A stretch of 64,000 bases of DNA from Lientehia hominis (GTDB lineage Bacteria; Bacillota; Clostridia; Lachnospirales; Lachnospiraceae), in assembly GCF_021044755.1 (NCBI RefSeq), contig NZ_JAJNOR010000005.1, positions 186,001 through 250,000 on the forward strand, given 5' to 3'. How positions within the stretch are numbered: the first letter of the stretch is position 1; every line of letters begins with the position of its first letter. The notes under the pieces were generated by a model. The model was given only the letters and a program-made list of their open reading frames with translations. It searched no databases and was not told the DNA's origin. The position numbers and the translations under genes were made by a program. Of this stretch, positions 1 through 9,408 are shown piece after piece.

Positions 1-708
1 CTGAACGGTCTCTGCTCTTCCCTGGATAACACCACTCCAGACTCTCCGTCCATTTCCTTTCTAAAAGAAAATATGGTCATCCTCTATTCCAGCATCGGCG
101 CCATTTTCATAAGCGCTGTCCTCGGGATTGTTTACCATGTTTTGAAGAAGCGTTCTCTCAGACCGGCAGACGGGCAAAGGCTCCGGGTGTCCCAGTACGG
201 ATATGCCGTCTTTTTTGGAGTCGCCGGAGCCATATTCTTCAACCTTCTCATGGAATTCTCCAGACTTCCGGAGCTGCTTCCTGCCAGTGAATCCATAGAG
301 GCAGCCACCGCCCAGTCTCACTGGCTCTTGACAGGCCTCTGCACCTGTCTGCTGATCCCGGTGGCAGAAGAGCTCATTTTCCGGGGCATGGGATTTCTGT
401 TACTTCGGAAATACATGGGATATCTGTCCACGGCTCTCCTTACTTCCGTTACATTCGCTTTATTCCATGGAAACGCGCCGCAGATTTTTTACGGCTTCTG
501 CATGGGCCTGCTTTTGGCCCATACGACTGAGCACTACAGGACTCTTCTCGCTGCAGTCCTCTTTCACTGCGCGGCTAATCTGACCTCTTTCTCCTTTTTG
601 GGCACAACAGCCCAAAAGGAGCTGATTTTCTCCGTCCCGGTTCTGGGCTTATCCGGCATCGCCGCCGCATGGCTCTATCACAAAATACGGGATATCCGCC
701 GGGACTGA
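1..708 (+). CDS. CPBP family intramembrane protease (5' partial)
   Basis: Membrane-embedded protease of the CPBP (CAAX protease/bacteriocin processing, Abi) family. The three family motifs appear in order inside hydrophobic segments: EELIFRG (EExxxR) at about residue 123 of the visible frame, FALFHG (FxxxH) some 30 residues later, and HCAAN (HxxxN) near the C-terminus. The frame is open to base 1, so the true start is outside the window; the first ATG is at 73. It ends 11 bases from the stop of the convergent sigma-like gene. Members do prenyl-protein cleavage, peptide maturation or self-immunity; the substrate here cannot be told. Confidence 0.85.
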   Translation: MNGLCSSLDNTTPDSPSISFLKENMVILYSSIGAIFISAVLGIVYHVLKKRSLRPADGQRLRVSQYGYAVFFGVAGAIFFNLLMEFSRLPELLPASESIEAATAQSHWLLTGLCTCLLIPVAEELIFRGMGFLLLRKYMGYLSTALLTSVTFALFHGNAPQIFYGFCMGLLLAHTTEHYRTLLAAVLFHCAANLTSFSFLGTTAQKELIFSVPVLGLSGIAAAWLYHKIRDIRRD

Positions 709-719
709 GATGGCCTGTC

Positions 720-1571
720 CTAAGAATGTTCTCCGGAATCTTCTGCACCCGAAAAAACTTCTCCGCTTCCGTTCGCTTCCACAAGAGACAGAGCGTCCAT
801 GGATATTTTCATGATATCCTTTGTCATCTCCTCGCTCAGGTTCATCCTCTTTGCCACCTCTGCCAGGGTTGCTTCGCGCCCTAATTCTTCCACCAGTTCT
901 TCTGTTGCGTTCATCATCGCATTTGCCTGGGAGGCCAGATAGCTGCCGGTATCCTCCTGTCCCGTCTGCTCCGCTATCGCCGCATCCATGGCGCTGCAGA
1001 TCTCTTTCGTGATATGGACACCAAAATCTCCGCCGGAAAAAGACTCCATGGCCATCAGGAGCGCCATATTCCCTTCCTGTATCAGATCCGCCATCAGGAC
1101 TCCTCTTCCGGCATATTCCTTCGCCAGCTCCACCACTCGTCTGAGATGGCCTTCCGCCAGACGGTCTCTTACATACCTGTCGCCGTCTCCCAGCCTGTTT
1201 AAGAGCATTTCCTGCTCTTCTCTCCCTATGGCTTTCACCGCTTCCAGTTCTTCCAGATACATCTGATAGCAGCGGGAATCCTCTCCGGTCATCCCTGAGT
1301 CCTTTTTCCGTCTGCCTTCCGATTCATCGGCGCTATCTTCCGGCATTTTCCTTCCCTTCAGATAGGAAAGGCCCGCTGTATCCATTTCATGGTCCTCCAC
1401 CTTGATCTGATTCAATTCCAGGTAACTGTATATTAGTTTCCACTGTTCCTCCGTCAGATTCCAGCCGGAAAAGCAATCTTTTATCTGCCGCTCCGTCACC
1501 TGATGACCGGACGCTTCCGCGATCAAAAGCAGATCCCCTAAAGCCTCTTTAAATTCTGCCTGGCTGTTCAT
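720..1571 (-). CDS. Sigma-70-like protein lacking region 4
   Basis: 283 residues that align by eye with the core of RpoD-type sigma factors. After an acidic, poorly conserved N-terminus (about 1-95) comes region 1.2 (YQMYLEELEAV), then region 2.1-2.2 with the core-binding signature LMADLIQEGNMALLMAMESF, then region 3 (EELGREATLAEVAKRMNLS). Where a normal sigma carries the region 2.3-2.4 aromatic/Trp cluster that melts and reads the -10, this protein has a diverged stretch, and it stops soon after region 3 with no region 4 helix-turn-helix. It could bind RNA polymerase core without reading a standard promoter. A start at the ORF ATG is preceded by GGAAGGAAACAGG. Role unknown; stands alone on its strand. 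Confidence 0.7.
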   Translation of the reverse strand: MNSQAEFKEALGDLLLIAEASGHQVTERQIKDCFSGWNLTEEQWKLIYSYLELNQIKVEDHEMDTAGLSYLKGRKMPEDSADESEGRRKKDSGMTGEDSRCYQMYLEELEAVKAIGREEQEMLLNRLGDGDRYVRDRLAEGHLRRVVELAKEYAGRGVLMADLIQEGNMALLMAMESFSGGDFGVHITKEICSAMDAAIAEQTGQEDTGSYLASQANAMMNATEELVEELGREATLAEVAKRMNLSEEMTKDIMKISMDALSLVEANGSGEVFSGAEDSGEHS

Positions 1572-1642
1572 ATTCCTGTTTCCTTCCTTTTACTTCCGAT
1601 TTCACTGCTGCCGGGAAACGCTTTTGCCGTCTCCTGGTCCGC

Positions 1643-2539
1643 TTAATAGCCTCTCCTGAACTTTCTTTTCACTATATCCTCCGACCGGGCAAGCACATGG
1701 TCCAGTCTCTCTTTATCCCCGTCTGCCGCTTCCAGCAGATATTTATATTCGTCAAAAAGCCCGGTACAGTGCGGCACCGTGACGGCGCCCGCATCGCTCC
1801 CCAGCGCCACATGGACGCCGAGGACAATGGCCTTTCTCACATTGTTTATCTGCATCCGGACAATGGCATCCACGGTCTTTTCATCAAACCGTCCTGTACC
1901 CCTCAAGTTTCCGGCGGGGGCTACCGTCGGCACCCACACAGTTTCCCTTCCGGCCAAAAGCTCCAGCTCTCTGTCCGTCATATAGGCTCCGTGTTCAATG
2001 CTGTCCGCTCCGCTCACAATGGCGTCGTACACTGTCTGCGCGCTGTTCACATGCACCATTGCGGAAAACCCTTCCTCATGACAGATGTGCACCAGCTCCC
2101 TCATCTCCGAAAGCTCCAGTCCGGTGCCGGTGATTCGGCCATATGTATTAAAATCCAGTAGTCCAGAGAACATGATCTTGATAAAATCCGCCCCTTCCCG
2201 GCCCGCTTTTTTCACCAGCGCCGCAAAATCCGGAAGGGTATCGTATTCCAAACCTACGATGCTCCCATAGTGTCCCTTTTTGTGGATCGCAAAGACCGGC
2301 GTCCGGTAATCGATTCCGTAATCCTCCGCGATCTCCGCCGCAAAAGAAGAAACTCCCAGATAATCTCCTCCCTCCCGGAAGAAGCTTATTCCTGATCTCC
2401 GGTACTCCTCCAGGCGTTTCTTCACTTCCTCTTTATCCACCCCGTTTTTATGTCGTGCCACGGCGTCCTTATAATTGACGCCGTTCATAAATATATGTCC
2501 GTGACATTCTCCGAACATGCTCTGACGCTTCCTTTCCAT
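1643..2539 (-). CDS. Amidohydrolase family protein
   Basis: Metal-dependent amidohydrolase of the imidazolonepropionase/dipeptidase-like group, about 298 residues. Visible metal ligands are the HGH pair near the N-terminus, the FIKIMFSG lysine in mid-protein, MVHVNS and SIEHGAYM histidines, and the GSDAG aspartate near the C-terminus. The start is placed at the ATG at 2539, directly after the upp stop at 2541, rather than at an upstream ATG inside upp. The one-base gap to upp suggests translational coupling. Substrate is not evident; the family hydrolyses cyclic amides, dipeptides and related compounds. Confidence 0.75.
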   Translation of the reverse strand: MERKRQSMFGECHGHIFMNGVNYKDAVARHKNGVDKEEVKKRLEEYRRSGISFFREGGDYLGVSSFAAEIAEDYGIDYRTPVFAIHKKGHYGSIVGLEYDTLPDFAALVKKAGREGADFIKIMFSGLLDFNTYGRITGTGLELSEMRELVHICHEEGFSAMVHVNSAQTVYDAIVSGADSIEHGAYMTDRELELLAGRETVWVPTVAPAGNLRGTGRFDEKTVDAIVRMQINNVRKAIVLGVHVALGSDAGAVTVPHCTGLFDEYKYLLEAADGDKERLDHVLARSEDIVKRKFRRGY

Positions 2540-2540
2540 A

Positions 2541-3170
2541 TCACTTGGTCCCGAATATCCTGTCTCCCGCGTCTCCCAGCCCAGGGCAGATATAGGCATT
2601 TTCATCCAGCCCCCTGTCCAGATGGCCGCAGTAGATCTGAATGTCCGGGTGCGCCCGGTGCAGGCGCTCCAGGCCTTCCGGCGCGGCGATAATACAGAGG
2701 AACTTGATCTGCTTACCGCCTTTTTCCTTAATGAAGTTGACGGCAGCCTCCGCGGACCCTCCCGTCGCCAGCATAGGATCGACGACTGTCACCACCCGCT
2801 GTTCTATGAATTCGGGAAGCTTGCAGTAATATTCCTTCGGCTCATGGGTGACCGGGTCTCTATATAGCCCGATATGCCCCACTTTTGCGGAAGGGACCAG
2901 GGTCAGGATACCGCTCACCATGCCGAGTCCGGCCCGCAGAATCGGTACGACCGCCAACTTTTTTCCGGAGATCATCGGCGTCCTGCAGGACTCAATGGGA
3001 GTCCGCACCTCAACTTCCCTTAACGGAAGGTCCCGGAAAGCTTCATATCCCATCAATACCGCGATTTCTTCCACCAGCTTCCGGAATTCATTGGTGCCGG
3101 TCTGATAGTCTCTCAGCATTGATATCTTATGCTGAATCAGCGGATGATCCATCATAAACACATTTTCCAT
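2541..3170 (-). CDS. upp: Uracil phosphoribosyltransferase
   Basis: Salvages uracil: uracil + PRPP gives UMP + PPi. The 209-residue length is the family norm. Diagnostic segments are PILRAGLGM, the PRPP-binding loop VVDPMLATGGSA (about residues 127-138) and the C-terminal uracil-binding GLGDAGDRIFGT. The amidohydrolase gene follows one base after the stop and the small Cys-rich gene lies 20 bases upstream on the same strand, so the three may be cotranscribed. Confidence 0.97.
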   Translation of the reverse strand: MENVFMMDHPLIQHKISMLRDYQTGTNEFRKLVEEIAVLMGYEAFRDLPLREVEVRTPIESCRTPMISGKKLAVVPILRAGLGMVSGILTLVPSAKVGHIGLYRDPVTHEPKEYYCKLPEFIEQRVVTVVDPMLATGGSAEAAVNFIKEKGGKQIKFLCIIAAPEGLERLHRAHPDIQIYCGHLDRGLDENAYICPGLGDAGDRIFGTK

Positions 3171-3190
3171 CGTTCATTCTCCTTTTCTTC

Positions 3191-3373
3191 CTATATCTGT
3201 TTTCTGACTATCTTATATTCATCATTCGTCTGAAAGTAAGGACATCCCACGAAATCGCTTCTCAAAAAACGCTCCATCTCGTCTTCATCCAGATCGGCGT
3301 CACATACGTAACAGCCATATTCTTCTTCATATGTATAGTTGGCACAGTATTCACACCCCGACTCCTGTTTCAC
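3191..3373 (-). CDS. Small Cys-rich protein (DUF6472-like)
   Basis: About 60 residues with two CxxC-like pairs (CEYC, CYVC) and a C-terminal CPYF, consistent with a small metal-binding protein of the DUF6472 type common in Lachnospiraceae. The start is taken as the GTG at 3373 because GGAGAGGAG sits seven bases upstream; a longer reading frame to 3448 has no ribosome site and a non-conserved N-terminus. Encoded just upstream of upp. Function unknown. Confidence 0.6.
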   Translation of the reverse strand: MKQESGCEYCANYTYEEEYGCYVCDADLDEDEMERFLRSDFVGCPYFQTNDEYKIVRKQI

Positions 3374-3655
3374 TGTTCTTTCTCCTCTCCATAGCTTCGT
3401 ATTCTTCCTCAAGATTCCCTCCGCCCGGAACCCGTTCATTTCCGGCACCCGCCTGAAGCCTTCATATTCCCGGCGAATACGGATGAAATCATTCCATTCT
3501 CCAAGAGAAGCATATGTACGACCCCATTAAATCCTTTTAACCTTTTGTGCCCAGTATATCATACTCTTTCAGGCCCGTCCATCCTGACACTCTGGTCAGC
3601 ACAGGCAGCCGTTTCTGTCACAGCGGGGCACAAAGGCCTCTCATCCACATATAAG

Positions 3656-3684
3656 CAAAAGCCTATGTTTTCCACAGGCTTTTG
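3656..3684 (-). terminator. Hairpin downstream of nadE
   Basis: Inverted repeat CAAAAGCCT / AGGCTTTTG with an 11-base loop, located about 40 bases past the nadE stop. The U-rich 3' arm makes a plausible intrinsic terminator in either direction. Confidence 0.6.
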
Positions 3685-3723
3685 TACTGACAATCCGCTG
3701 CGGCCGCACCGCAGGCATCTCTT

Positions 3724-5670
3724 CTATTTAAGCTCATCTGATCCTGCCAGCTTCTCCACCTCCGAGAGCCAGAGCCTTGCGCTGGCATCACTGGGCATTC
3801 TCAAATCTCCTCTGGGAGAAACCGCTACGCTTCCTACCTTCGGCCCGTCAGGCAGACAGGAACGCTTGAACTGCTGGGAGAAAAATCTCCGGTAAAACGT
3901 GGTCAGCCATTTCAGGATCGTTTCTTTCTGGTACGTTCCGCAAAAGGCTTTCTCTGCCAGCCGGCAGATCTTCGCCGGCCGGTAGCCGAAACGCAGAATA
4001 TAGTACAAGAAGAAATCATGGAGTTCATAAGGCCCGACAATATCCTCTGTCTTCTGGGATATCTTTCCCTCCTCCGGCGGCAAAAGCTCCGGACTCACGG
4101 GCGTGTCCAGCACATCCAGAAGGATTCCTGCCAGTTTTTCATCTTCGCAGGTCTCCGCACAGTACCGCACCAGATGGCGCACCAATGTCTTCGGCACCGA
4201 CGCATTCACGCCGTACATGGACATGTGGTCCCCATTGTAAGTGGCCCATCCCAGCGCCAGTTCCGACATGTCGCCGGTGCCAATGACCATCCCGCCGCTT
4301 CGGTTGGCAATATCCATCAGGACCTGTGTCCGTTCCCTCGCCTGGCTGTTTTCGTAGGCCACCGATCTGTCCTCAGGGTCGTGCCCGATATCACGGAAAT
4401 GAAGCATGACCGACTCTTTAATGTCGACCTCAATAAGCTCTGCCCCCAGCCTTCTGGTCAGCTCACACGCGTTGTTATAGGTCCTGTCCGTGGTCCCAAA
4501 ACAGGGCATGGTGACCGCGGTAATATGATCTCTGGAAAGACCCAGCAGGTCAAAGGCTCTGGCTGTTGCCAAAAGAGCGAGTGTGGAATCCAGACCTCCC
4601 GAAATCCCCACCACCGCGTTTTTGCAGCCGGTATGAGAAAACCTTTTTTTAAGCCCCATGGCCTGAATCGACAATATCTCTTCACACCGTCTGTCCCTGT
4701 CTTCTTTTCTTCCCGGTACGAAGGGAGCCGGATCCACAAAGCGTTCCAGGTCCAGACTGTATTTCCGGAGGCTGAAGGATACCTTCATATAGCCGCCGGC
4801 GTCTATGGGGCCAAATGTGGTGAGACGCCTTCTGTCACTCTGCAGCCGCTCCAGATCCATATCTGCACAGACAAGACCTGTAGTAAATCGTCCGGACTCC
4901 TTCAAAAGTGTTCCGTTTTCATATATGACATTATGTCCGGCAAATACCAGATCCGTAGAAGATTCTCCTTCCCCGGCATCTGCGTATACATAACCGCAGA
5001 CCAGCTTGGCCGACTGATTTCCGATCAGACTCCGTCTGTAATCGCCTTTTCCGGTAGTCTCATCACTGGCTGAAGAATTCACGATAAGAGTTGCCCCTGC
5101 CAGGGCATGGCGTCCACTGGGAGGATTCGGCACCCATACGTCCTCGCACACTTCAGCACCGATCACCAGACCATCCATATTCGTACACTGAAACAAAATA
5201 TCGGCGCCCATCGGTACAAAATCCTCGATACCGCTGGCCATACGCAGACGTTCCATTGTCACCGTCCTGCTTCCGCTTCTGAAATGACGCGCCTCATAGA
5301 ATTCGGAATAATTGGGAATAAAAGTCTTGGGGACCAGCCCCAGTATCTGTCCGTCCTTTACCGCGGCCATCACATTATAAAGCTGTCCTTCTTTTGCCCA
5401 GGGAAGCCCTACGAATATCAGGATATCCCAGTCCTTTGTATGGTCTGCCAATACCGCCAGCTCTTCCTTTGCCGCGTCCAGAAGCGTATCCTGGAGGAAC
5501 AAATCGCCGCAGGTATACCCAGTCAGGCACAGTTCCGGAAATACGATCACCTTCACCTGTCTGGCTGCAGCCTCCCTGACCAGCGCTTCAATCTGTCCCC
5601 TGTTATAAACCGGGTCCGCCACACAAATCTGGGGGGTGGCCGCCCCTACCCGAATAAATCCCTGTTCCAT
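3724..5670 (-). CDS. nadE: Glutamine-dependent NAD+ synthetase
   Basis: Last step of NAD+ synthesis: deamido-NAD+ + ATP + glutamine to NAD+. Two domains are visible: an N-terminal nitrilase-like glutaminase (catalytic E in IVFPELCLTGY, K region, and AEVCEDVWVP with the nucleophilic Cys) and a C-terminal ATP-pyrophosphatase synthetase with SGGLDSTLAL. About 648 residues, the usual size for the two-domain enzyme. The start is the ATG at 5670, preceded by AAGGAG; an in-frame ATG at 5703 has no site. Transcribed toward the upp group but separated by a terminator. Confidence 0.95.
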   Translation of the reverse strand: MEQGFIRVGAATPQICVADPVYNRGQIEALVREAAARQVKVIVFPELCLTGYTCGDLFLQDTLLDAAKEELAVLADHTKDWDILIFVGLPWAKEGQLYNVMAAVKDGQILGLVPKTFIPNYSEFYEARHFRSGSRTVTMERLRMASGIEDFVPMGADILFQCTNMDGLVIGAEVCEDVWVPNPPSGRHALAGATLIVNSSASDETTGKGDYRRSLIGNQSAKLVCGYVYADAGEGESSTDLVFAGHNVIYENGTLLKESGRFTTGLVCADMDLERLQSDRRRLTTFGPIDAGGYMKVSFSLRKYSLDLERFVDPAPFVPGRKEDRDRRCEEILSIQAMGLKKRFSHTGCKNAVVGISGGLDSTLALLATARAFDLLGLSRDHITAVTMPCFGTTDRTYNNACELTRRLGAELIEVDIKESVMLHFRDIGHDPEDRSVAYENSQARERTQVLMDIANRSGGMVIGTGDMSELALGWATYNGDHMSMYGVNASVPKTLVRHLVRYCAETCEDEKLAGILLDVLDTPVSPELLPPEEGKISQKTEDIVGPYELHDFFLYYILRFGYRPAKICRLAEKAFCGTYQKETILKWLTTFYRRFFSQQFKRSCLPDGPKVGSVAVSPRGDLRMPSDASARLWLSEVEKLAGSDELK

Positions 5671-5813
5671 GATCTCCTTATTCTCCCTTAATTTAAGAGC
5701 CAACGGCTCTCTTCCTCTTCTTCATCTGTTCACTGCGCGGACTGCGCCCCGCCTCCTCATGCAGGCATGGCATCTGCCTTTCGGAATCCACGCTCAATCT
5801 GCTTATCAGTATA

Positions 5814-6410
5814 TCATAAATACGGAGCCATTTCCACATTGATGAAATATCCCTTGTCATGCTTGCACACAGGGCAGATTTCCGGCACTTTTGTCCCACT
5901 GTAAATATAACCGCAGTTGAGGCACATATAGCTGGCTTCTTCTTTGGATTCAAACAGCTCGTTCTTCTTCAGAAGCTCTTCGAACTTTCCAAACCGGTCG
6001 CCATGGATTTTCTCGATTTTTGCAATCTGGCGGAAGCTGGCCGCCACTTCCAGAAAACCCTCTTTTTCCGCCACGTCGGCAAAAGCAGGATACACATTTT
6101 CATATTCTTCGTATTCATCATGTCTGGCCGCATTCAAAAGGCTCTCCGCATCGTCATAGACCTCTATCGGATACGTTCCGTCAATTTCAAGATTCTCTCC
6201 TGTGAGTTCCTTCAAATGATTATAAAAGATTTCTGCATGCTCTTTTTCCTGGTCAGCCGTAAACCGGAAGACCTGTTCCACAACCTGCAATTTTTGTTTT
6301 TTTGCCTTTCCCGCCGCGATAGTATACCGGCTTCTCGCCTGACTCTCGCCTGCAAAAGCCCGGAGCAGATTCCGTTTCGTTTCACTGTCTTTTAAATTCA
6401 TGTTTGCCAT
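5814..6410 (-). CDS. rbr: Rubrerythrin
   Basis: Non-haem iron peroxidase that reduces H2O2 in anaerobes. The N-terminal ferritin-like four-helix domain holds the di-iron ligands (FAGESQARSRY, EKEHAEIF, then EVAASFRQIAKIEKIHGDRF) and the C-terminus is a rubredoxin domain with two Cys pairs (CLNCGY, CPVCKHDKG). 198 residues from the ATG at 6410, which has AGGAGG seven bases upstream; the longer ORF start at 6470 is not used. Element 1 begins some 200 bases upstream, so its own promoter must lie in 6411-6600. Confidence 0.95.
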   Translation of the reverse strand: MANMNLKDSETKRNLLRAFAGESQARSRYTIAAGKAKKQKLQVVEQVFRFTADQEKEHAEIFYNHLKELTGENLEIDGTYPIEVYDDAESLLNAARHDEYEEYENVYPAFADVAEKEGFLEVAASFRQIAKIEKIHGDRFGKFEELLKKNELFESKEEASYMCLNCGYIYSGTKVPEICPVCKHDKGYFINVEMAPYL

Positions 6411-6500
6411 TGCAAAACCTCCTGGAAATAATGTTTTCTCCGCCTGCGGCGGATGGAATATTCGCTTCATTTCCAGTATGCACCAAGATTTCGCCGTATA

Positions 6501-6560
6501 TACTAAAATTACCTTTTGAGATCATTTTTAGTTTATTCCGATTAAGCTCCAGTTTACTGC
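6501..6560. repeat. Dispersed intergenic repeat, copy A
   Basis: A 60-base non-coding stretch upstream of rubrerythrin that aligns along its length with 31481-31540; the shared core includes AAGCTCCAGTT, ATCATTT and TACTAAA. About three quarters of positions match by eye. It marks chromosomal sequence and so limits how far left element 1 can reach. Confidence 0.55.
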
Positions 6561-6660
6561 CCCGCCATTTTGCTGATGTGTGATAAAGAAGTAGTAGAAG
6601 TGTAAAAAATTTTGCCGTTCCTATCCGGCGTTTGCGCATTGCGCCGGATAGGTCGGGCGG

Positions 6661-8271
6661 TCATTCGGGCAGGTCTACCTTGCCAACGAAAGAGTAATAA
6701 ATATCAATGTCCTGTCTGCGTGTGCCGTTCTCGTCATAGCTGCACTCATGCACAACGATTTTCTCCACAAACTCACGCAAAAGGGTAGGGGTAAGTTCTT
6801 CAAAGCTGGTGTACTTGCGGACAACATTCATAAACTTTTCTGCGTTTACCGTGGCTTCCTGCGCTTTGGAAAGCTCTGCCCGGATAGCGGCGGCTCTCTC
6901 TTTCAGTTCTTTCTGCTCGGCTTCATAGTCTGCCGACAGCTCCGTGAAACGCTCGTCTGAAATGCGCCCGGTCACGCTGTCCTCATACAGCCGCTTGAAG
7001 ATAGCGGATAACTCGCTGATACGCTTCTCGGCGGCTTCCAGCTCCTTTTTCCTTGCGGCGTTCCTGCGCTTGCCCCCGTCCTCGTTCTGCTCGATCAGCA
7101 GCTTCATAAACCGGGCTTCGTGCTTCGCTGCATAGCTGGTGACTTTCCGCAGATTGTCGGTCACTCCGGCGGTCAACAGGTCGGTGCGGATAAAGTGCGC
7201 CGTACAGTCACGGGTACGCTTCTTGTAGCTCCCGCAGATATAACAATCCTGCTTGCGGGTGGCGTTCTGGTAACGCTGCTGGTAAAGGACGCTGCCGCAG
7301 TCGGCACAAAAGAGTATGCCGGAGAATAAGCCCACTTCATCATAGCGGTTCGGGCGTTTGCGCTGCTTGCGTAACTCCTGCACACGCTCCCACATCTGGG
7401 TGTCAATGATAGGCTCATGGTGGTTCTCGAAAATCGCCTGTTTCTCAATGGGGTTCTCTACGCTGTGCTTGGTCTTGTAGGACGGCTTCTCCGTCTTGAA
7501 GTTTACCAGACAGCCCGTGTACTCCCTGTTTTCAAGGATATGTACCACGGTATTGGTCGCCCACTTGCACTCATAGCCGGGGTGGTAGCGGCGGGTGCTT
7601 CCCGTCCGACGGTATTCCAGCGTTCCCGGCGTGGGGATCTCCTGCTCTGTGAGCATACGGGCTATCTTGGTCGGCCCGTTCCCGGCAAGGCACAAGCTGT
7701 AAATCTGCCGCACAACAGGGGCGGCTTCCCCGTCAATGATAAAATTTTCGTCCTCGTCCATAAAGTAGCCGTATACGGGTTTGCTCGTGACGGGCTTCCC
7801 GCTCATACCCTTAGACCGTTTTACTGCTTTGATTTTCTTGCTCGTATCTCTCACCAGCCATTCGTTAAAAATGTTCCGCAGAGGGGCAAAATCATTGTCG
7901 CCCTGTGCGCTGTCCACTCCGTCATTGATAGCGATAAAGCGGACGCCTTTCTGTGGGAAAATCATTTCCGTATACATTCCCACTTGCAGATAGTTTCGCC
8001 CTAACCGTGACATATCCTTGACGATAACGGTGCCGACTTTTCCGGCTTCAATGTCCGCAAGCATGGCTTGAAAACCGGGTCTTTGGAAGTTCGCCCCAGA
8101 ATAACCGTCATCTGTGTACCATTGCAGATTGGAAAAGCCGTTCTGCTTCGCATAGGTTTCAAGAATACGCTTCTGGTTTGAAATAGAATTGCTCTCACCT
8201 TGCAGCTCGTCCTCGTGGGATAATCTCGGATAAAGGGCGGTAATAAGGTTTCGGGTGGTCTGTCTTAACAT
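6661..8271 (-). CDS. Large serine recombinase (element 1 integrase)
   Basis: Site-specific recombinase expected to integrate and excise element 1. The N-terminal resolvase domain has the catalytic Ser in LYPRLSHEDE and the SRLGRNYLQVG helix; a recombinase domain follows, then a zinc ribbon (CADCGS ... CYICGSY) near residue 330 and a long charged coiled coil (about 390-470). About 536 residues. The start is the ATG at 8271, with GGAGG just upstream. It sits at the left edge of the element, as is usual for this class. The family is the TnpX/TndX type. Confidence 0.92.
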   Translation of the reverse strand: MLRQTTRNLITALYPRLSHEDELQGESNSISNQKRILETYAKQNGFSNLQWYTDDGYSGANFQRPGFQAMLADIEAGKVGTVIVKDMSRLGRNYLQVGMYTEMIFPQKGVRFIAINDGVDSAQGDNDFAPLRNIFNEWLVRDTSKKIKAVKRSKGMSGKPVTSKPVYGYFMDEDENFIIDGEAAPVVRQIYSLCLAGNGPTKIARMLTEQEIPTPGTLEYRRTGSTRRYHPGYECKWATNTVVHILENREYTGCLVNFKTEKPSYKTKHSVENPIEKQAIFENHHEPIIDTQMWERVQELRKQRKRPNRYDEVGLFSGILFCADCGSVLYQQRYQNATRKQDCYICGSYKKRTRDCTAHFIRTDLLTAGVTDNLRKVTSYAAKHEARFMKLLIEQNEDGGKRRNAARKKELEAAEKRISELSAIFKRLYEDSVTGRISDERFTELSADYEAEQKELKERAAAIRAELSKAQEATVNAEKFMNVVRKYTSFEELTPTLLREFVEKIVVHECSYDENGTRRQDIDIYYSFVGKVDLPE

Positions 8272-8371
8272 AGTGTCCTCCATTTCCGACAGCCAGCCCC
8301 ACTATTCCGTATGACTATCATACCACACGCCGGGGCTGGCTGTACAGTCCTTTCTGCTTCTTTACGTCCCG

Positions 8372-8554
8372 TCAAATTGCCGATTTTTGTGTAGCAGCTT
8401 CCGCTTCCAGCACTTTCAGCATTTTATCGGCGGCGGTGGCGGTGGTGTCCTGCTTGAAATAGCCGGAAACGACAAGGACAGAATTACCTATGCGGATTTC
8501 CGTCACGCAATCCGGGCGGCGGGTGCTGCGGTCATTCTTTGGGGTGTTGGTCAT
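8372..8554 (-). CDS. tnpW: Transposon-encoded protein TnpW
   Basis: 60-residue protein with the segment TEIRIGNSVLVVSGYF typical of TnpW proteins that accompany this recombinase type. The ATG at 8554 overlaps the stop of the DnaC-like gene (ATGA) and has AAAGGAG upstream. Function is unknown; its fixed place between the replication genes and the recombinase suggests a role in the element's excision or maintenance. Confidence 0.8.
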   Translation of the reverse strand: MTNTPKNDRSTRRPDCVTEIRIGNSVLVVSGYFKQDTTATAADKMLKVLEAEAATQKSAI

Positions 8555-9408
8555 AGGCGGCTCTCCTTTCTGTTCATCAGCTTTTTCAGTTGTCCCATTT
8601 TCTCCTGCGCCGTGGCTTTTCGGAAGTTGCTCCCGGTAAAGCGGACAGGAGAACACATTTCAATCAGACGGTCATAAATGCGGGCGTGGGCGGTGTCCTC
8701 CGGGTGCTGCAAGTCCTCCAGCGTGAGATTAGTCGTGACGATCAGCGGCCTGCCGCTGCGGTAACGGCTGTCAATCACGTTGTAGACCTGCTCTAAGCCG
8801 TATTCCGTTCCCCGTTCCATTCCAAAATCGTCAAGGATAAGCAGCGGGAAGCTGCAAAGTCGGGAGATATATTCATTCCTGCCCTCAAAGCTGGCGGCAA
8901 GGTCACCCAATATCAATGCAAAGTTTGTCATGCACACGGGGATTTCACGCTCCATAAGGGCATTTGCGATACAGCCCGCAAAATAGCTCTTGCCTGTGCC
9001 AACGCCGCCCCATAGCAGATAGCCAATGTTGCGCTCTTTCATGGTTTCCCAGTTCTCCACATAGAAATGGGCGTGTTCCATTTGCGGGCACTTGCCGTTG
9101 TCGTTCTCAAACGTCCAGCCCTGCATAGCCGGGTCTGTAAAGCCCCGCCGCTTCAACCGCTCGACAGTTTCAAGGTGACTGCGCTGTTTCTCTGCGGCTT
9201 CCCGTTCCTCACGCTCTGCCCGCTGGCAGTCACATTCTGCCGGGTGGCGGTCACGCCCCAGCCATGCGGCGGTTTCTTTGGGGAAATAGCCCTCTTTGGG
9301 CTTGTGGCACTTCCCGCAGTATAAAAGCCCGTCCTCGCCGGTGTAGTCCTCCGGCTCCGGCGTGGTGTCGGTCATATTCAAAATCATTTCATCAAATCCA
9401 TTCGTCAT
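8551..9408 (-). CDS. DnaC-like ATP-binding protein
   Basis: AAA+ helicase loader of the DnaC/IstB type. Walker A is GGVGTGKSYF, Walker B is LLILDDFGME, and sensor-1 lies at LIVTTNLTLED. The N-terminal part carries a Cys-rich zinc-binding stretch (CGKCHKPK and CDCQ). It starts with ATG overlapping the stop of the replisome organizer (ATGA), so the two are translated together. It probably loads a host helicase during element replication after excision or mobilization. Confidence 0.9.
   Translation of the reverse strand: MTNGFDEMILNMTDTTPEPEDYTGEDGLLYCGKCHKPKEGYFPKETAAWLGRDRHPAECDCQRAEREEREAAEKQRSHLETVERLKRRGFTDPAMQGWTFENDNGKCPQMEHAHFYVENWETMKERNIGYLLWGGVGTGKSYFAGCIANALMEREIPVCMTNFALILGDLAASFEGRNEYISRLCSFPLLILDDFGMERGTEYGLEQVYNVIDSRYRSGRPLIVTTNLTLEDLQHPEDTAHARIYDRLIEMCSPVRFTGSNFRKATAQEKMGQLKKLMNRKESRL

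Noticed and set aside
4018..5073. 351-codon plus-strand open frame
   Set aside because: Antisense to nadE; no ribosome site and no recognisable domain.
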